DNA of 64,000 bases from Alteromonas sp. LOR (GCF_000753865.1 NZ_JQFW01000057.1:124628-188627); one strand, 5' to 3'. Numbered from the stretch's first letter, positions 47,942 to 57,474 are shown. The notes: a model not told the origin generated them from the sequence alone. Made by a program: numbers and translations.

Positions 47942-49078
47942 ATGCATATCTCCAGTCAATTCGACAGCGGCAACATCAATGTTGTGAGCGCAGAGTCTCC
48001 AGAAGATATTCTTCTCACTATACCGAAAGACAACCAATCAGAATTTGCCCAATGGTTTCATTTTCGTCTTGTGGGCGAAACGTTTGTCACTCACAAAATG
48101 ACCATCCAAGGGTTGGCAAAATCTGCGTATCCAGATGGTTGGAAGGGGTATAACGTCCTTGCTTCTTACGATAGGCAAACCTGGTTTCGCGTTCCAAGTG
48201 AATTTGACGGCGACAATCTTACCTTCTCACTCACGTTAGAACAGCCAAGCGTGTATTTTGCGTATTTCATTCCTTATAGCTATGAACGCCACCTAGATCT
48301 AGTTCACGACGCGCAAATGTCACTGTTGTGTGAGCACCGCTTTCTAGGGCTAACGTTAGATGGCCGTGACATGTCGATGTTAGTTATTGGCGAAGAAACA
48401 CCTAACAAGAAAAAAGTATGGATAACAGCCCGCCAGCATCCTGGTGAAACCATGGCTGAATGGTGCGCAGAGGGCATTATTTATCGGTTACTGGACGAAC
48501 AAGACGGTTTGGCTCGACAGTTGCTTGATAACGCCGTGTTCTATGTCGTGCCAAACATGAACCCGGACGGCAGTGCCAGAGGGCATTTGCGTACAAACGC
48601 TGTGGGCACCAACTTAAACCGCGAATGGGCAACACCGACACCTGAAAAAAGTCCTGAAGTACTGTTTGTATTAAAGGCGATGGAAGATGCAGGCGTGGAT
48701 ATGTACCTCGATTTGCACGGTGATGAAGCACTGCCGTACAATTTTGTTGCAGGCGGCGAAGGAAACCCGAGTTATAACGACGAAATAAAAGCGTCAGAAG
48801 ATACATTTAAATCGGCTCTACTTAATGCAACACCAGAGTTTCAAGATGAATTTGGCTACGACAAAGACGCGCCGGGTAAAGCAAACCTAACGGTGGCGTC
48901 GAATGCAGTGGGCGAAAAATTCACTTGCATAGCGTATACCGTTGAAATGCCGTTTAAAGATAATGCAAACGTGCCTGACGATGTTTATGGTTGGTCTGTT
49001 CAGCGATGCCGTCAGCTTGGCGAAGATATTCTCGTCGCTGTTAATGCTGTGGTAAAAAAACTCAATAACGATAAATAA
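47942..49078 (+). CDS. M14-family zinc carboxypeptidase (cytosolic carboxypeptidase-like)
   Basis: 378 aa, no signal peptide. An N-terminal beta-rich domain (about 1-120; WFHFRLVGE, SYERHLDL) of the kind preceding the catalytic domain in cytosolic carboxypeptidases is followed by the M14 domain. Zinc ligands: RQHPGETMAEW (His and Glu near 166-169) and DLHGDE (His near 260). The catalytic Glu is in TVEMPFKD. Eukaryotic relatives trim glutamates from tubulin; bacterial substrates are mostly unknown. Monocistronic. Confidence 0.88.
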   Translation: MHISSQFDSGNINVVSAESPEDILLTIPKDNQSEFAQWFHFRLVGETFVTHKMTIQGLAKSAYPDGWKGYNVLASYDRQTWFRVPSEFDGDNLTFSLTLEQPSVYFAYFIPYSYERHLDLVHDAQMSLLCEHRFLGLTLDGRDMSMLVIGEETPNKKKVWITARQHPGETMAEWCAEGIIYRLLDEQDGLARQLLDNAVFYVVPNMNPDGSARGHLRTNAVGTNLNREWATPTPEKSPEVLFVLKAMEDAGVDMYLDLHGDEALPYNFVAGGEGNPSYNDEIKASEDTFKSALLNATPEFQDEFGYDKDAPGKANLTVASNAVGEKFTCIAYTVEMPFKDNANVPDDVYGWSVQRCRQLGEDILVAVNAVVKKLNNDK

Positions 49079-49170
49079 AAAGAAGCGCCCGCTTCTAACA
49101 ATAAAGGCCTCAGAGAATGAGGTTTTTTGATAAAAACAACAAAACGAAATAATAAAAAAGGGGAAATACC

Positions 49171-50841
49171 TTGGAAGGGTTATACGGTTTACTTATCACG
49201 CTTGATAGCTTCTTGGGGGGCGCAAGTTGGTTTCCTTTTGTGCTTCTTGGTGTGGGCTTATTCTTCACAGTTTACTTGAAGTTTCCGCAAATTCGATTCT
49301 TCAAACATGCATGGCAGGTTATTACTGGTAAGTTTGATAAAGAGAGCGATCCTGGTGATACCACACACTTTAGAGCGTTAACCACGGCACTTTCAGGTAC
49401 CGTTGGAACAGGTAATATATCTGGTGTTGCTTTCGCTATTTTTCTCGGCGGCCCGGCGGCGCTATTTTGGATGTGGGTTACGGCCTTTTTAGGTATGACG
49501 ACAAAGTTCGTCGAAGTGACCTTGTCGCACAAGTACCGAGTTAAGACAGAAGACGGCACGATGGCCGGCGGACCTATGTACTACATGGACCGTCGCTTAA
49601 ACATGAAGTGGTTAGCCGTCGCATTTGCAATTGCCACTGTAGTAAGCTCGTTTGGAACGGGTAACCTTCCACAAAGCAACGGTATTGCACAAAGCATCGA
49701 AGCCACCTTTGGTTTCGAACCTTGGCTTGTGGGTAGCGTGCTAGGTATTTTGCTTGCGCTGGTTATTCTAGGCGGCATTCAACGTATTGCGGCATTCACC
49801 GCCCGCGTTGTTCCTGCAATGGCGGTTATCTACCTCATTGGCGCTATGGCGGTTATTTTTGCCAACCTTGAGAATATCATTCCCTCGTTCTTATCGGTAA
49901 TCAGCGATGCGTTTACCGGGTCTGCCGCAGCAGGTGGATTCTTAGGTGCCTCACTTGCCTACGCATTCAACCGTGGTGTAAACCGTGGTTTGTTTTCAAA
50001 CGAAGCGGGTCAGGGTTCTGCGCCTATCGCTCACGCGGCTGCTAAAACCAAAGAGCCTGCATCAGAAGGTATGGTGTCTTTATTAGAGCCATTTATTGAT
50101 ACTATTCTAATTTGTACTATTACTGGCTTAGTGATTCTTTCTTCTGGCGTGTGGAAAGAGAAGCATGAAAATGTATTCGACCGTTCAGACATGTTCTTTA
50201 TAGCAGGCGAATATGATGATAGTGAATCAAAAGATGTCGAAACGCTATACGGCTTTTTAAACGGGGTTGAAGGTAACGAAATTAAACCATTTACAGGTGC
50301 GATTACCGTAGTCAATGGCACCGCAGTAAGCGGCGATTTCACCCTAATAAACTCTCGTTCAGTAGCAGAAGACGTGAAGTACTCGGTGGGCAGTGAAGAT
50401 TTATTTACCGGTACGTTGAAAATAGAGGACGGTAAACCGCTAAAAGAGAACCTAGAGGTAAGCGGTAAGTCCTTGGTTCACTCTGCTGCACTGACTACTA
50501 TTGCATTTACCCGAGGCTTCTTCGGTGATTTCGGGCAATATATCGTGTCGGTTGGTTTGCTTTTATTTGCGTTTTCAACGGCAATTGCATGGTCGTATTA
50601 TGGTGACCGTGCGATGACATACCTTCTCGGTCCCCGTTCTGTTATGCCTTATCGAGTCATTTATGTCGCTGGCTTTGTATGGGCTGCGTTCTCAGATACT
50701 ACATTGGTATGGGCGCTCTCTGCGGTAGCAATTGTGGTTATGACGCTACCTAACTTATTTGGCATATTAATGCTTAGTAAGGAGATGAAAGAGACAGTGA
50801 ACGATTATTGGTCAAGAACCAAAAATAACCGCGATAAATGA
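49171..50841 (+). CDS. Alanine/glycine:cation symporter (AGCS family)
   Basis: Inner-membrane sodium-coupled amino-acid importer. 556 aa, about 10 membrane helices. AGCS signatures: [31 protein letters not shown], and the [20 protein letters not shown] segment. The start is TTG, supported by AGGGGAA 7 nt upstream and no ATG in reach. A soluble stretch of about 105 residues (about 327-432) interrupts the helices. Ends at a strong terminator. Confidence 0.92.
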   Translation: MEGLYGLLITLDSFLGGASWFPFVLLGVGLFFTVYLKFPQIRFFKHAWQVITGKFDKESDPGDTTHFRALTTALSGTVGTGNISGVAFAIFLGGPAALFWMWVTAFLGMTTKFVEVTLSHKYRVKTEDGTMAGGPMYYMDRRLNMKWLAVAFAIATVVSSFGTGNLPQSNGIAQSIEATFGFEPWLVGSVLGILLALVILGGIQRIAAFTARVVPAMAVIYLIGAMAVIFANLENIIPSFLSVISDAFTGSAAAGGFLGASLAYAFNRGVNRGLFSNEAGQGSAPIAHAAAKTKEPASEGMVSLLEPFIDTILICTITGLVILSSGVWKEKHENVFDRSDMFFIAGEYDDSESKDVETLYGFLNGVEGNEIKPFTGAITVVNGTAVSGDFTLINSRSVAEDVKYSVGSEDLFTGTLKIEDGKPLKENLEVSGKSLVHSAALTTIAFTRGFFGDFGQYIVSVGLLLFAFSTAIAWSYYGDRAMTYLLGPRSVMPYRVIYVAGFVWAAFSDTTLVWALSAVAIVVMTLPNLFGILMLSKEMKETVNDYWSRTKNNRDK

Positions 50842-50890
50842 ATTAAGATTAAGACAAACAAGTAGTCTTAATCGGCTTCTAAACAGTAAT

Positions 50891-50941
50891 AAAATGCGTG
50901 TTACGGCGTTATTCTTAGAATAACCCTTACACGCATTTTTG
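50891..50941 (+). terminator. Terminator after the AGCS gene
   Basis: Nested hairpin: outer AAAATGCGTGT / ACACGCATTTT and inner GTTATTC-TTA-GAATAAC, followed by T residues. Confidence 0.85.
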
Positions 50942-51069
50942 TTTGCGAAGTGTATAATCCGACTTCATTGTTGTAATCAACTTCAGTATGATACTCGTCC
51001 GCGAGATAATAGTACGCGCTGGCGTATTGTTTTCGTTTCTTACTCGCAGCGAATAAACAGGAGCAACAC

Positions 51070-51396
51070 ATGGCATTAGTTGACTGCCCGTCGTGCAAGA
51101 AAAAAACATCTGACAAGGCAAAAGAGTGTCCACATTGCGGATTTAAAGTTGGCGATGCAACGTCTGAAGATGTTGAGCGCAAGCAAAGCCTTAACCGTTT
51201 TCAAAAACTTCAAAGCATTCAAAATCAATCACTGCTGGCTATGCTGATATTTGTGGCAAGTTTTGGTTTTATGTATTGGGGTGGAACTAGACCGGGTGAT
51301 TTGCAGCACAACCTCGCTATTTTAGGCGCTATTGTAGGTTTCGCTTGGTACCTCGTAAACCGAGCTCGAATTGTAATGATTAAGCGTTTCTCATAA
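51070..51396 (+). CDS. Zinc-ribbon membrane protein
   Basis: 108 aa. An N-terminal zinc ribbon (CPSC near residue 6 and CPHCGF near residue 20), a charged linker, then two membrane helices (about 55-70 and 82-97). RBS AGGAG precedes the ATG. It ends exactly where yeaC begins (stop TAA directly followed by ATG), so it is likely the first gene of a four-gene run. Function unknown. Confidence 0.8.
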   Translation: MALVDCPSCKKKTSDKAKECPHCGFKVGDATSEDVERKQSLNRFQKLQSIQNQSLLAMLIFVASFGFMYWGGTRPGDLQHNLAILGAIVGFAWYLVNRARIVMIKRFS

Positions 51397-51690
51397 ATGA
51401 ATATAGATGCACTAGTAAGTAGCATGACGCCAGAGGTTTACGAACGCTTGCGTCAAGCCGTAGAGACCGGGAAGTGGGTTGATGGAACGCCACTTAACGA
51501 AGAGCAAAAAGCCAGCACTATGCAGGCAGTTATGTTGTATCAGGCGAAAATTGAAAAATCGTCTGAACACATGACAGTAGGAGAGGGTGGCGAAATTGTG
51601 CATAAAAGCAAAGCCGATTTCAAACGCTCTCTATCGGACCACCAAAATGATAACAACACGATAGCGCGGTTCAAACAGGATGATATTTAG
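51397..51690 (+). CDS. yeaC: YeaC family protein (DUF1315)
   Basis: 97 aa, soluble. Matches E. coli YeaC over most of its length (MTPEVYERLRQAVETGKWVD, then EEQKASTMQAVMLYQ and the HMTVGEGGEIVHKSK block). YeaC has no known function. No space from the zinc-ribbon gene and an 11-bp overlap with the DUF349 gene point to translational coupling. Confidence 0.88.
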   Translation: MNIDALVSSMTPEVYERLRQAVETGKWVDGTPLNEEQKASTMQAVMLYQAKIEKSSEHMTVGEGGEIVHKSKADFKRSLSDHQNDNNTIARFKQDDI

Positions 51691-54496
51691 TCGTATATTT
51701 GCTCCTTCTCATACCAGTCAAAAGCCAGAAAAAAGACTGGAAGCCATTGAAAAACTCTCACCGGAAAAACCTCAAGACAAAACAATTCTACATGAGCTGG
51801 CTTTTAACGATGATAATGCAGACGTTAGTCTTGCGGCGTTGGCAAAGTTAGATAGTTTCGTGCTATGGCAAAAGATGGCACAAATTGCCAAGTCGCCAAA
51901 AGTAAAAAAAGCGGCCCAGCACAGTGTGAGCGAAGCGATATCAGGCAAAGGCAGTGTAGCCCTTAGCGCAGAAGAAAAGTCTTCGTTTTTGCAAGAAACG
52001 GCAAGCACAGATGTAATCATTGATGTAGTCCAGCGCGAGCCTGAGCTGCTAGGTAATACTGAGTTGGCCTTTGCGCTATTAGCCAAAGTCGACAAGCCTT
52101 CGTTTACGCAACACGTTTTTTTACATGCGAATAATGACCAATTACAACGCCAGCTTATCAGCAGTCAGTCTCAGACAAATACACTGCAAAAATGGGCAAA
52201 AAAACTGAGCGATTCCCCTACGCTTGATGCGATCAATAACCGAATCGATGAAATAAGGGCAGCAGAGCAAAAGCCTGTAGAACTTAAAAAGCAACTTACA
52301 CTGTGCTTGTCTAAATACCGTGCGCTACTTGATAAAGCCGATGTTGAACAGGTTGTAGATTTGCAGTCCAGTTACCACAGTGAGCTGGAAGGCTTGTTTG
52401 CTCAAGCGGGCGTTCTTTCAACTGACGATAAGCAAGAGTTCGAAGAAAAGCGTAGCAAAATAACTGAGCAAGTTACGCGCTATGTAGACAGGATCCGTCC
52501 TGCGTGGGAAGAGAAGCAAAAGTCGGCGGTACTTGCAAATACACAAGCCCTTTGCGAACAGCAGCTAACCCATGCGAAAGAACAAGTAGGTTGGTTATTC
52601 AACACGCGCTTGTGTGAAGCCACGTTAGCCGATGTTGCAACGGTAAATGAAAGCGTAAGAGGTGTCGAGGCTACGCTGGAACAGTTGGGGCAGCTTGGCA
52701 GCAATGACAAGCGAGTCAACGAGATTCAATTAGCTGTTGATGGGCTAAATACAAAGCTTGAAGCTTTTTCCATGCAGCAGCAGTACGGTCAAAAGTTATT
52801 GTCTAGACTGAACGTCGTTGAAGACGTGGCGCAAAAATTAAACAGTGCTGATGTGAGTGATGAACACAAGCGCGACTTACGCAGCGAATTTGATACTGCG
52901 ATAGAGGAATACTCAGCTATCAGTCGCGAGCTTATTGCGCAGCCCAAAGCGCTTTTACAGCGTTTTAAGGCAGCAACTAAGCAAGTGAGAGCCGATGAAA
53001 AAGCCGCTAAGTCAAAGCACCAAGACGAACTGAGACACGTTAGAAAGCAAATAAGCATTGTTGATAACCTAGTTTCACAGGGTAAGTTTCGTGCGGCGAT
53101 GGCTAAGTTTAAGAAACTGTCTGATAATGTGGCTTCGCTGCCTGAAAGTTTAAAGAAAGACATCGATAAGCGTTTTCAGAAGACGGCTGACGACATAGCC
53201 AGGCTAGAAGGATGGCAGAGTTATATCGCCGCGCCGCGAAAACCTGCTTTAGTTGAAGAGGCCAAAGAGCTGGCCGCTACGCCAGCAGAGAACATAAAAC
53301 AGCGCAGTGAGTCGATAAAGTATTTACGTAGCCAATGGTTATCGCTGAATACACCATCTGCAGGAGACAATGAGCAAGAAAATGCAGCGCTGCAGCAGGA
53401 TTTTGATAATGCACTAGAAAAGGCGTTTGAGCCTTGTAGGGAGCATTACGCTAAATTAGATGCTGAACGAGCTGCAGCGTTAGAACTGCGTCGTTCGATT
53501 ATTGAAAAAGTAGCGTCGGTACCCGAAGACATTGAACCAACTGAATTAAGCAAAACCCTCGATAGGCTTGCCAAGCAGTGGCGAGCTTGCGGTCAAGTTG
53601 AAAAGCAAGCTTACGAGGAACTCAAGGTCGAGTGGAAGGCTGTGTTTTCACCCCTTCAAAAGCGCGTTTATGGTTGGCAGAGTGACAATCAGGCGCTTAA
53701 GCAAACGCTAGTGGATAAGGTTAATGCGCTACAAGATGCTGATGATATTAGTGATGCAGCAGAGTCTGCGCAGCAACTACAGCAAGAATGGAAGCGTATT
53801 GGACATGCCGGTAAGCGCGAAGAAAGCCGGTTGTGGGCAGAATTTAAAGCCAGTAATGATGCTATTTTCGAACGTTTAAAAACCCAGCGTAAAGCGCAAA
53901 CTAGTGAGTATACTGAGCAAGCTGAAAAGCTGTTGTCTTCTATCGCGTCTATCTCTGTAGAAGTTGACGACAGTACTTTTCACAGTGCAGTTCAGCCTAT
54001 TCAAGAAGCCATGTTAGCACTGCCAAAACCACAGCGAGTGAAGGTAGAACGCAAGCTTGAGACGCTCTTTAAGCAAAGAGAGTCTATGCAGCGTGAACAT
54101 GACGCAAAAGTGATAGAGGCGCGAGCTCATGCCATTATTCGGTTGCTGCAAAATGATGAACCTGAGTCTAGGAATGAGCTTTTAGAAATCTTAGGCAAAC
54201 GTTGGTCGAATTTACTGACTAACGCTAGTGCATCAAATGTGCCGAGGAACGATAGAGCGTGGTTAACGGTAGCGTTAGAGGTGGCGAGTGGTATGCCTAG
54301 TCCGCAATCTGATGCATCGGTACGTTCGAGTGTGCAGCTTCAAATGATGACGGCAAAACTTGAGCAAGGTGAAGCCCCAGAGGCCCAAGAAATATTGAGC
54401 GATTGGTTACAACATGGTGAAGTAAAAGAAGACGAAAGCGGTCTTTTACAGCGTGTAGTTACCATTATCGATAACAATCCGAGTATGTTGGCATAG
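51680..54496 (+). CDS. DUF349-repeat protein
   Basis: 938 aa, no signal peptide, predicted almost wholly helical with long coiled coils and many Lys/Glu/Gln. The N-terminal 150 residues resemble HEAT-like helical repeats (ILHELAFNDDNADVSLAALA). DUF349 units are seen at about 505-580, 610-665 and 680-740 (for example LAKQWRACGQVEKQAYEELK and LQQEWKRIGHAGKREESRLW). DUF349 proteins are widespread in gammaproteobacteria with no assigned role. It starts inside yeaC and is followed without a gap by a 72-codon gene. Confidence 0.85.
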   Translation: MIFSRIFAPSHTSQKPEKRLEAIEKLSPEKPQDKTILHELAFNDDNADVSLAALAKLDSFVLWQKMAQIAKSPKVKKAAQHSVSEAISGKGSVALSAEEKSSFLQETASTDVIIDVVQREPELLGNTELAFALLAKVDKPSFTQHVFLHANNDQLQRQLISSQSQTNTLQKWAKKLSDSPTLDAINNRIDEIRAAEQKPVELKKQLTLCLSKYRALLDKADVEQVVDLQSSYHSELEGLFAQAGVLSTDDKQEFEEKRSKITEQVTRYVDRIRPAWEEKQKSAVLANTQALCEQQLTHAKEQVGWLFNTRLCEATLADVATVNESVRGVEATLEQLGQLGSNDKRVNEIQLAVDGLNTKLEAFSMQQQYGQKLLSRLNVVEDVAQKLNSADVSDEHKRDLRSEFDTAIEEYSAISRELIAQPKALLQRFKAATKQVRADEKAAKSKHQDELRHVRKQISIVDNLVSQGKFRAAMAKFKKLSDNVASLPESLKKDIDKRFQKTADDIARLEGWQSYIAAPRKPALVEEAKELAATPAENIKQRSESIKYLRSQWLSLNTPSAGDNEQENAALQQDFDNALEKAFEPCREHYAKLDAERAAALELRRSIIEKVASVPEDIEPTELSKTLDRLAKQWRACGQVEKQAYEELKVEWKAVFSPLQKRVYGWQSDNQALKQTLVDKVNALQDADDISDAAESAQQLQQEWKRIGHAGKREESRLWAEFKASNDAIFERLKTQRKAQTSEYTEQAEKLLSSIASISVEVDDSTFHSAVQPIQEAMLALPKPQRVKVERKLETLFKQRESMQREHDAKVIEARAHAIIRLLQNDEPESRNELLEILGKRWSNLLTNASASNVPRNDRAWLTVALEVASGMPSPQSDASVRSSVQLQMMTAKLEQGEAPEAQEILSDWLQHGEVKEDESGLLQRVVTIIDNNPSMLA

Positions 54497-54715
54497 ATGG
54501 AAAATAGTGTAGAGTTTCAATTTGATACAGAGATGTCAGCGTATCGATTTCTCAATACTGTAAAACATGTTGATGCAGACGGGTTACGGGCTAAGTTTGG
54601 TCAAACTGATCATCATGTTAGTGTGAAGTACACCTATATTGTGGGTGAATTTGATGAAACCCTGTCGATACTAGATGACTTGGCAAGGGATCTCGGCGGT
54701 ATAGAGGTTTCTTAA
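54497..54715 (+). CDS. Small acidic protein of unknown function
   Basis: 72 aa. Begins on the base after the DUF349 gene stop codon, so it is very likely translated by coupling. Composition suggests a small alpha/beta fold (FQFDTEMSAYRFLNTVKHVD, then VSVKYTYIVGEFDETLSILD). I do not recognise a family. Constant pairing with DUF349 would suggest a shared role. Confidence 0.7.
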   Translation: MENSVEFQFDTEMSAYRFLNTVKHVDADGLRAKFGQTDHHVSVKYTYIVGEFDETLSILDDLARDLGGIEVS

Positions 54716-54740
54716 CGTCGTTCTCTTTGCGTCAGCCAAA

Positions 54741-54800
54741 CTCAGTTTAAACAAGGGCCAATTTAATAAGGTCAGTTCAAACAAGGTCAGTTCAAACAAA
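54741..54800. repeat. 15-bp tandem repeat, four units
   Basis: Units at 54741, 54756, 54771 and 54786. The last two are nearly identical (GTCAGTTCAAACAAG/A), the first is close and the second is diverged. Lies between the 72-aa gene and its terminator. Confidence 0.85.
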
Positions 54801-54820
54801 GACCAGGACACGCAAACATA

Positions 54821-54849
54821 AAAAAGACCGGTATAAACCGGCCTTTTTT
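54821..54849 (+). terminator. Terminator of the DUF349 run
   Basis: AAGACCGGT-ATAA-ACCGGCCTT stem (one mismatch) with a T-run; also near the end of the converging lipoprotein gene. Confidence 0.82.
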
Positions 54850-54926
54850 GATTTCTGTAAAATATGTAGGTAGCTATGCTTGTTATCTAGCTACACAACT
54901 ACACAATTACATAACTACTTAGTAAA

Positions 54927-55175
54927 TTAACAGTCGTCGTCTTCTGCTTCAACGCCTTCTTTAACGTCTTCACATGCATCTTCTACGGCGTTACCAGCGT
55001 CGTTGGCCATATCGCCAATTTTGTCACCACCGTCTTCAAGCGCATTGCCAGCGTCTGTGACCATTTCGTCAAGTTCTTCGCCTGCGCTTTCCGCGTCGTT
55101 TTCACTACACGCTGCTAGTGAAAGTACAAATGCTGATGCTGCTACTACTTTTAATAAATTCTTGAATGAACTCAT
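54927..55175 (-). CDS. Small acidic lipoprotein
   Basis: 82 aa from the ATG preceded by AAGGAG (7-nt spacing). Lipoprotein signal with lipobox SLAAC near residue 23; the mature part is very acidic with a loose internal repeat (TDAGNALEDGGD, NDAGNAVEDACE). Two Cys in the C-terminal half could form a disulfide. Envelope stress or structural roles are possible but nothing is known. Followed on the minus strand by no clear own terminator. Confidence 0.78.
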   Translation of the reverse strand: MSSFKNLLKVVAASAFVLSLAACSENDAESAGEELDEMVTDAGNALEDGGDKIGDMANDAGNAVEDACEDVKEGVEAEDDDC

Positions 55176-55217
55176 GTCCTTACTCCTTTTCAATTACTAC
55201 TGTATATAATATGTTGT

Positions 55218-55394
55218 TTACGCTTTCGGTGCTTTACCGCGCAAGGCATTCACTAGAAGTGATATGACAAGAAAGGCGACAAATACAAAAAATAATATCT
55301 GTGCAATTCCTGTTGCTGCCCCAGCGATGCCTCCGAAACCAAAAACTGCTGCAATAATGGCGATAATAAAAAATGTGATTGCCCAACCTAACAT
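55218..55394 (-). CDS. DUF1328 small membrane protein (YtjA-like)
   Basis: 58-aa gene. It begins [20 protein letters not shown] and continues [20 protein letters not shown], two hydrophobic segments linked by a Gly/Ala-rich turn, then a basic tail LRGKAPKA. This matches the DUF1328/YtjA family (about 53-58 aa, two membrane helices). GAGG precedes the ATG by 9-10 nt. It lies directly upstream of the small lipoprotein gene on the same strand (42 bp apart), probably co-transcribed. Function of the family is unknown. Confidence 0.88.
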   Translation of the reverse strand: MLGWAITFFIIAIIAAVFGFGGIAGAATGIAQILFFVFVAFLVISLLVNALRGKAPKA

Positions 55395-55817
55395 GACTTA
55401 TTCCCTCTTGTTGCTTCCGTTACGTTCACAATAGCTGTTGCTATGATTAAGCTCCTGCTATGTATAAACTGTTGTTACATTAGTTAATGCTATCTTCGTG
55501 CCTAAGTTGCAAGTCATTGAAAATATTAAAATAATTTTATTTTCTAAACTTTTGCTTGGTGTGAAGTTCACAATGTATAGACAATAGTTACAGGTAAATT
55601 GCATTTTTTACATTCTTACTAAAATACTCGGATATGTGATTGGAGCCATGTAATAAGTGCTACGTAATAAGGGCTACGTAATAAGGGCTACGCAATTTGC
55701 GTTGCGCATATAGGTAACAAGGCGATAGAGTTTAGTTGTTAGAATCGAGCAGATGATAAATGGTCGTGTGCACAATTGTTCACATAACATTATTCATAAA
55801 AAAAGGAGACGGCGTTT
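55395..55817. other. Divergent spacer between DUF1328 gene and yfbR
   Basis: AT-rich on the left side, presumed promoter region for both genes; contains the 14-bp tandem repeat listed separately. No further gene seen. Confidence 0.6.
55649..55690. repeat. 14-bp tandem repeat, three units
   Basis: TGTAATAAGTGCTA at 55649, then CGTAATAAGGGCTA twice (55663, 55677), followed by a diverged copy. Intergenic, about 130 bp before yfbR. Confidence 0.9.
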
Positions 55818-56477
55818 ATGGCAAATACACATTCGGCATTTATAGGGCTTATGCAGCGTGCGCGCAACGTCAAGCGCTGGCCGCTAATGGCGCAGTTCCA
55901 AGATGAAATGCTATCGACTCATATTTATGAGGCGTCGGTGGTAGCGCATATGCTAGGCGCCATTGCATGTGATGTATTTAACGAAGATGTGGACCCAGAT
56001 CGTGTGGCGGCAATGGCTATTTTCCACGAGGGAAGTGAAATAGCGGGGATGAGCGATATTCCAAGCCCGGTCAAATACCACGATCCTGAAACCACTGCGG
56101 CGATTAAAAAATTAGAACGTCGTTTTGAAGCTATGTTAATAAAAACTTTACCTGAAGCACTCCAGCAGCGATATCAATCGCTAATTGAGCAAGACAAGGA
56201 AGATGTTCATGTGACGCTTGCAAAGGCTGCTGACGTGCTCTGTGCTTATTTGAAATGTGACTACGAGCTATCCAAGTCGAATTCTGAGTTCTCCAACGCG
56301 ATGCAAGAAATGGAAGTGCAGCTAAAGCGCTATAAGGAAAAGCTACCCGCCGTTGGCTATTTCTGCCAAATATTCCTTGAAGATGCTAAGGGAACCCTAG
56401 ATGAGCAAACAAAAGATTTGGAGTGGATAGAGCGAGCGAACACGCTCCATCTTGACAGTAACGAAAGCGGAAAGTAA
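55818..56477 (+). CDS. yfbR: 5'-Deoxynucleotidase, YfbR-like HD-domain protein with altered HD doublet
   Basis: 219 aa. E. coli YfbR dephosphorylates deoxyribonucleoside 5'-monophosphates. The fold and many positions agree: RWPLM near 20, His35 in STHIYEASVVAH, IPSPVKY near 81, and Asp139 in KAADVLCAYLKC. The metal-binding His-Asp doublet is His70-Glu71 here (FHEGSEI instead of YHDASE). Glu might still bind metal, or the protein may have changed activity. GGAG precedes the ATG. Monocistronic. Confidence 0.85.
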   Translation: MANTHSAFIGLMQRARNVKRWPLMAQFQDEMLSTHIYEASVVAHMLGAIACDVFNEDVDPDRVAAMAIFHEGSEIAGMSDIPSPVKYHDPETTAAIKKLERRFEAMLIKTLPEALQQRYQSLIEQDKEDVHVTLAKAADVLCAYLKCDYELSKSNSEFSNAMQEMEVQLKRYKEKLPAVGYFCQIFLEDAKGTLDEQTKDLEWIERANTLHLDSNESGK

Positions 56478-56550
56478 AGCAAACAAGCCTATGTGTGTAC
56501 TGCAAGCATTCGCGATAGGGAAGGTCAACGCTGATAGCAGTATTTAAAAA

Positions 56551-56594
56551 GCGGCACTCAAAAAACGGCATTCAAAAAGCGGCATTCAAAAAAA
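56551..56594. repeat. 13-16 bp tandem repeat, three units
   Basis: Three copies of GCGGCA(C/T)TCA plus an A-run of varying length, lying in the 136-bp gap between the convergent yfbR and transporter genes. Confidence 0.85.
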
Positions 56595-56613
56595 GAATCA
56601 CCGATGATGCAGT

Positions 56614-57474
56614 TTATTTCATTCTCTTGCGTTTTGCCCAAATAGCAAGCAAAGCAGGGCCTATATACATTGCAATACCGTACACGCCTGGCGCGATAGC
56701 ATAATCAGGCGCTTTTAAAAATGTAATACAAATCAACATGGCGAGAGCCGCGTTCTGAACACCTATCTCAATAGCAAGGGTTAGAGAATCTTTAAACGAA
56801 GCTGCGGATACTTTTGATAGTATTAATCCCATCAACACAGAACTGAGATTAAGGGTAAGGCATACTAAAAATGCGCTTTCAAATGAAGTCGCTAAGTTAT
56901 CGCGCTCCGACACGAGTACGCCCACAATCATTGCCAACATAAAATACATGGAAAACTGACGAAAAAAAGTTTCCGTCTTTGTCGCAAAGCCTGTGAAAAG
57001 ACGTCGAATGATCATGCCTATCACTACGGGTAAGATAGATACGCCAATAAGCCCTAACACGGTTTCAACAACCGAGAAAGCAGGCGCATTTTCTTTTACA
57101 AAGTAATCGATAGCGAACTGAATAATGAAAGGCGTGGTAAAAACACAGGCAATAGTGGAGATGGCGGTTAAACTTACAGACAGCGCCAGATTAGCTTTCG
57201 CGATATGACTGATTAAGTTACTCGTGGTTCCCCCAGGGCATGCTGCCAAAATCATGATACCCACAGCAATATAGGGCGGCAGTTCAAACGCGAGACAAAT
57301 AGCAAAAGTGAGTAGAGGCAACAATACTATTTGACCCAAGAAACCGGTCAAAATAGCTTTAGGCGCTTTAAGTAACCGTCCAAAATTAGAAATAGTTAGC
57401 GTTAAGCCCATACCGAACATCACAAACGCCAACGCTAGAGGTAGTAATACCTCAGTAAGTACAGATGCCTGCAC
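56614..57474 (-). CDS. Bile acid:sodium symporter (BASS) family transporter
   Basis: 286 aa from a GTG with AAGGGG 8 nt upstream; six codons further up another GTG is open. About nine hydrophobic helices. The family block ACPGGTTSNLISHIAKAN is near residues 82-99, and the ENG-like segment EIGVQNAALA is near 240. BASS proteins import organic anions (bile acids, pyruvate, pantothenate relatives) with sodium; the substrate is unknown. Monocistronic. Confidence 0.9.
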   Translation of the reverse strand: MQASVLTEVLLPLALAFVMFGMGLTLTISNFGRLLKAPKAILTGFLGQIVLLPLLTFAICLAFELPPYIAVGIMILAACPGGTTSNLISHIAKANLALSVSLTAISTIACVFTTPFIIQFAIDYFVKENAPAFSVVETVLGLIGVSILPVVIGMIIRRLFTGFATKTETFFRQFSMYFMLAMIVGVLVSERDNLATSFESAFLVCLTLNLSSVLMGLILSKVSAASFKDSLTLAIEIGVQNAALAMLICITFLKAPDYAIAPGVYGIAMYIGPALLAIWAKRKRMK

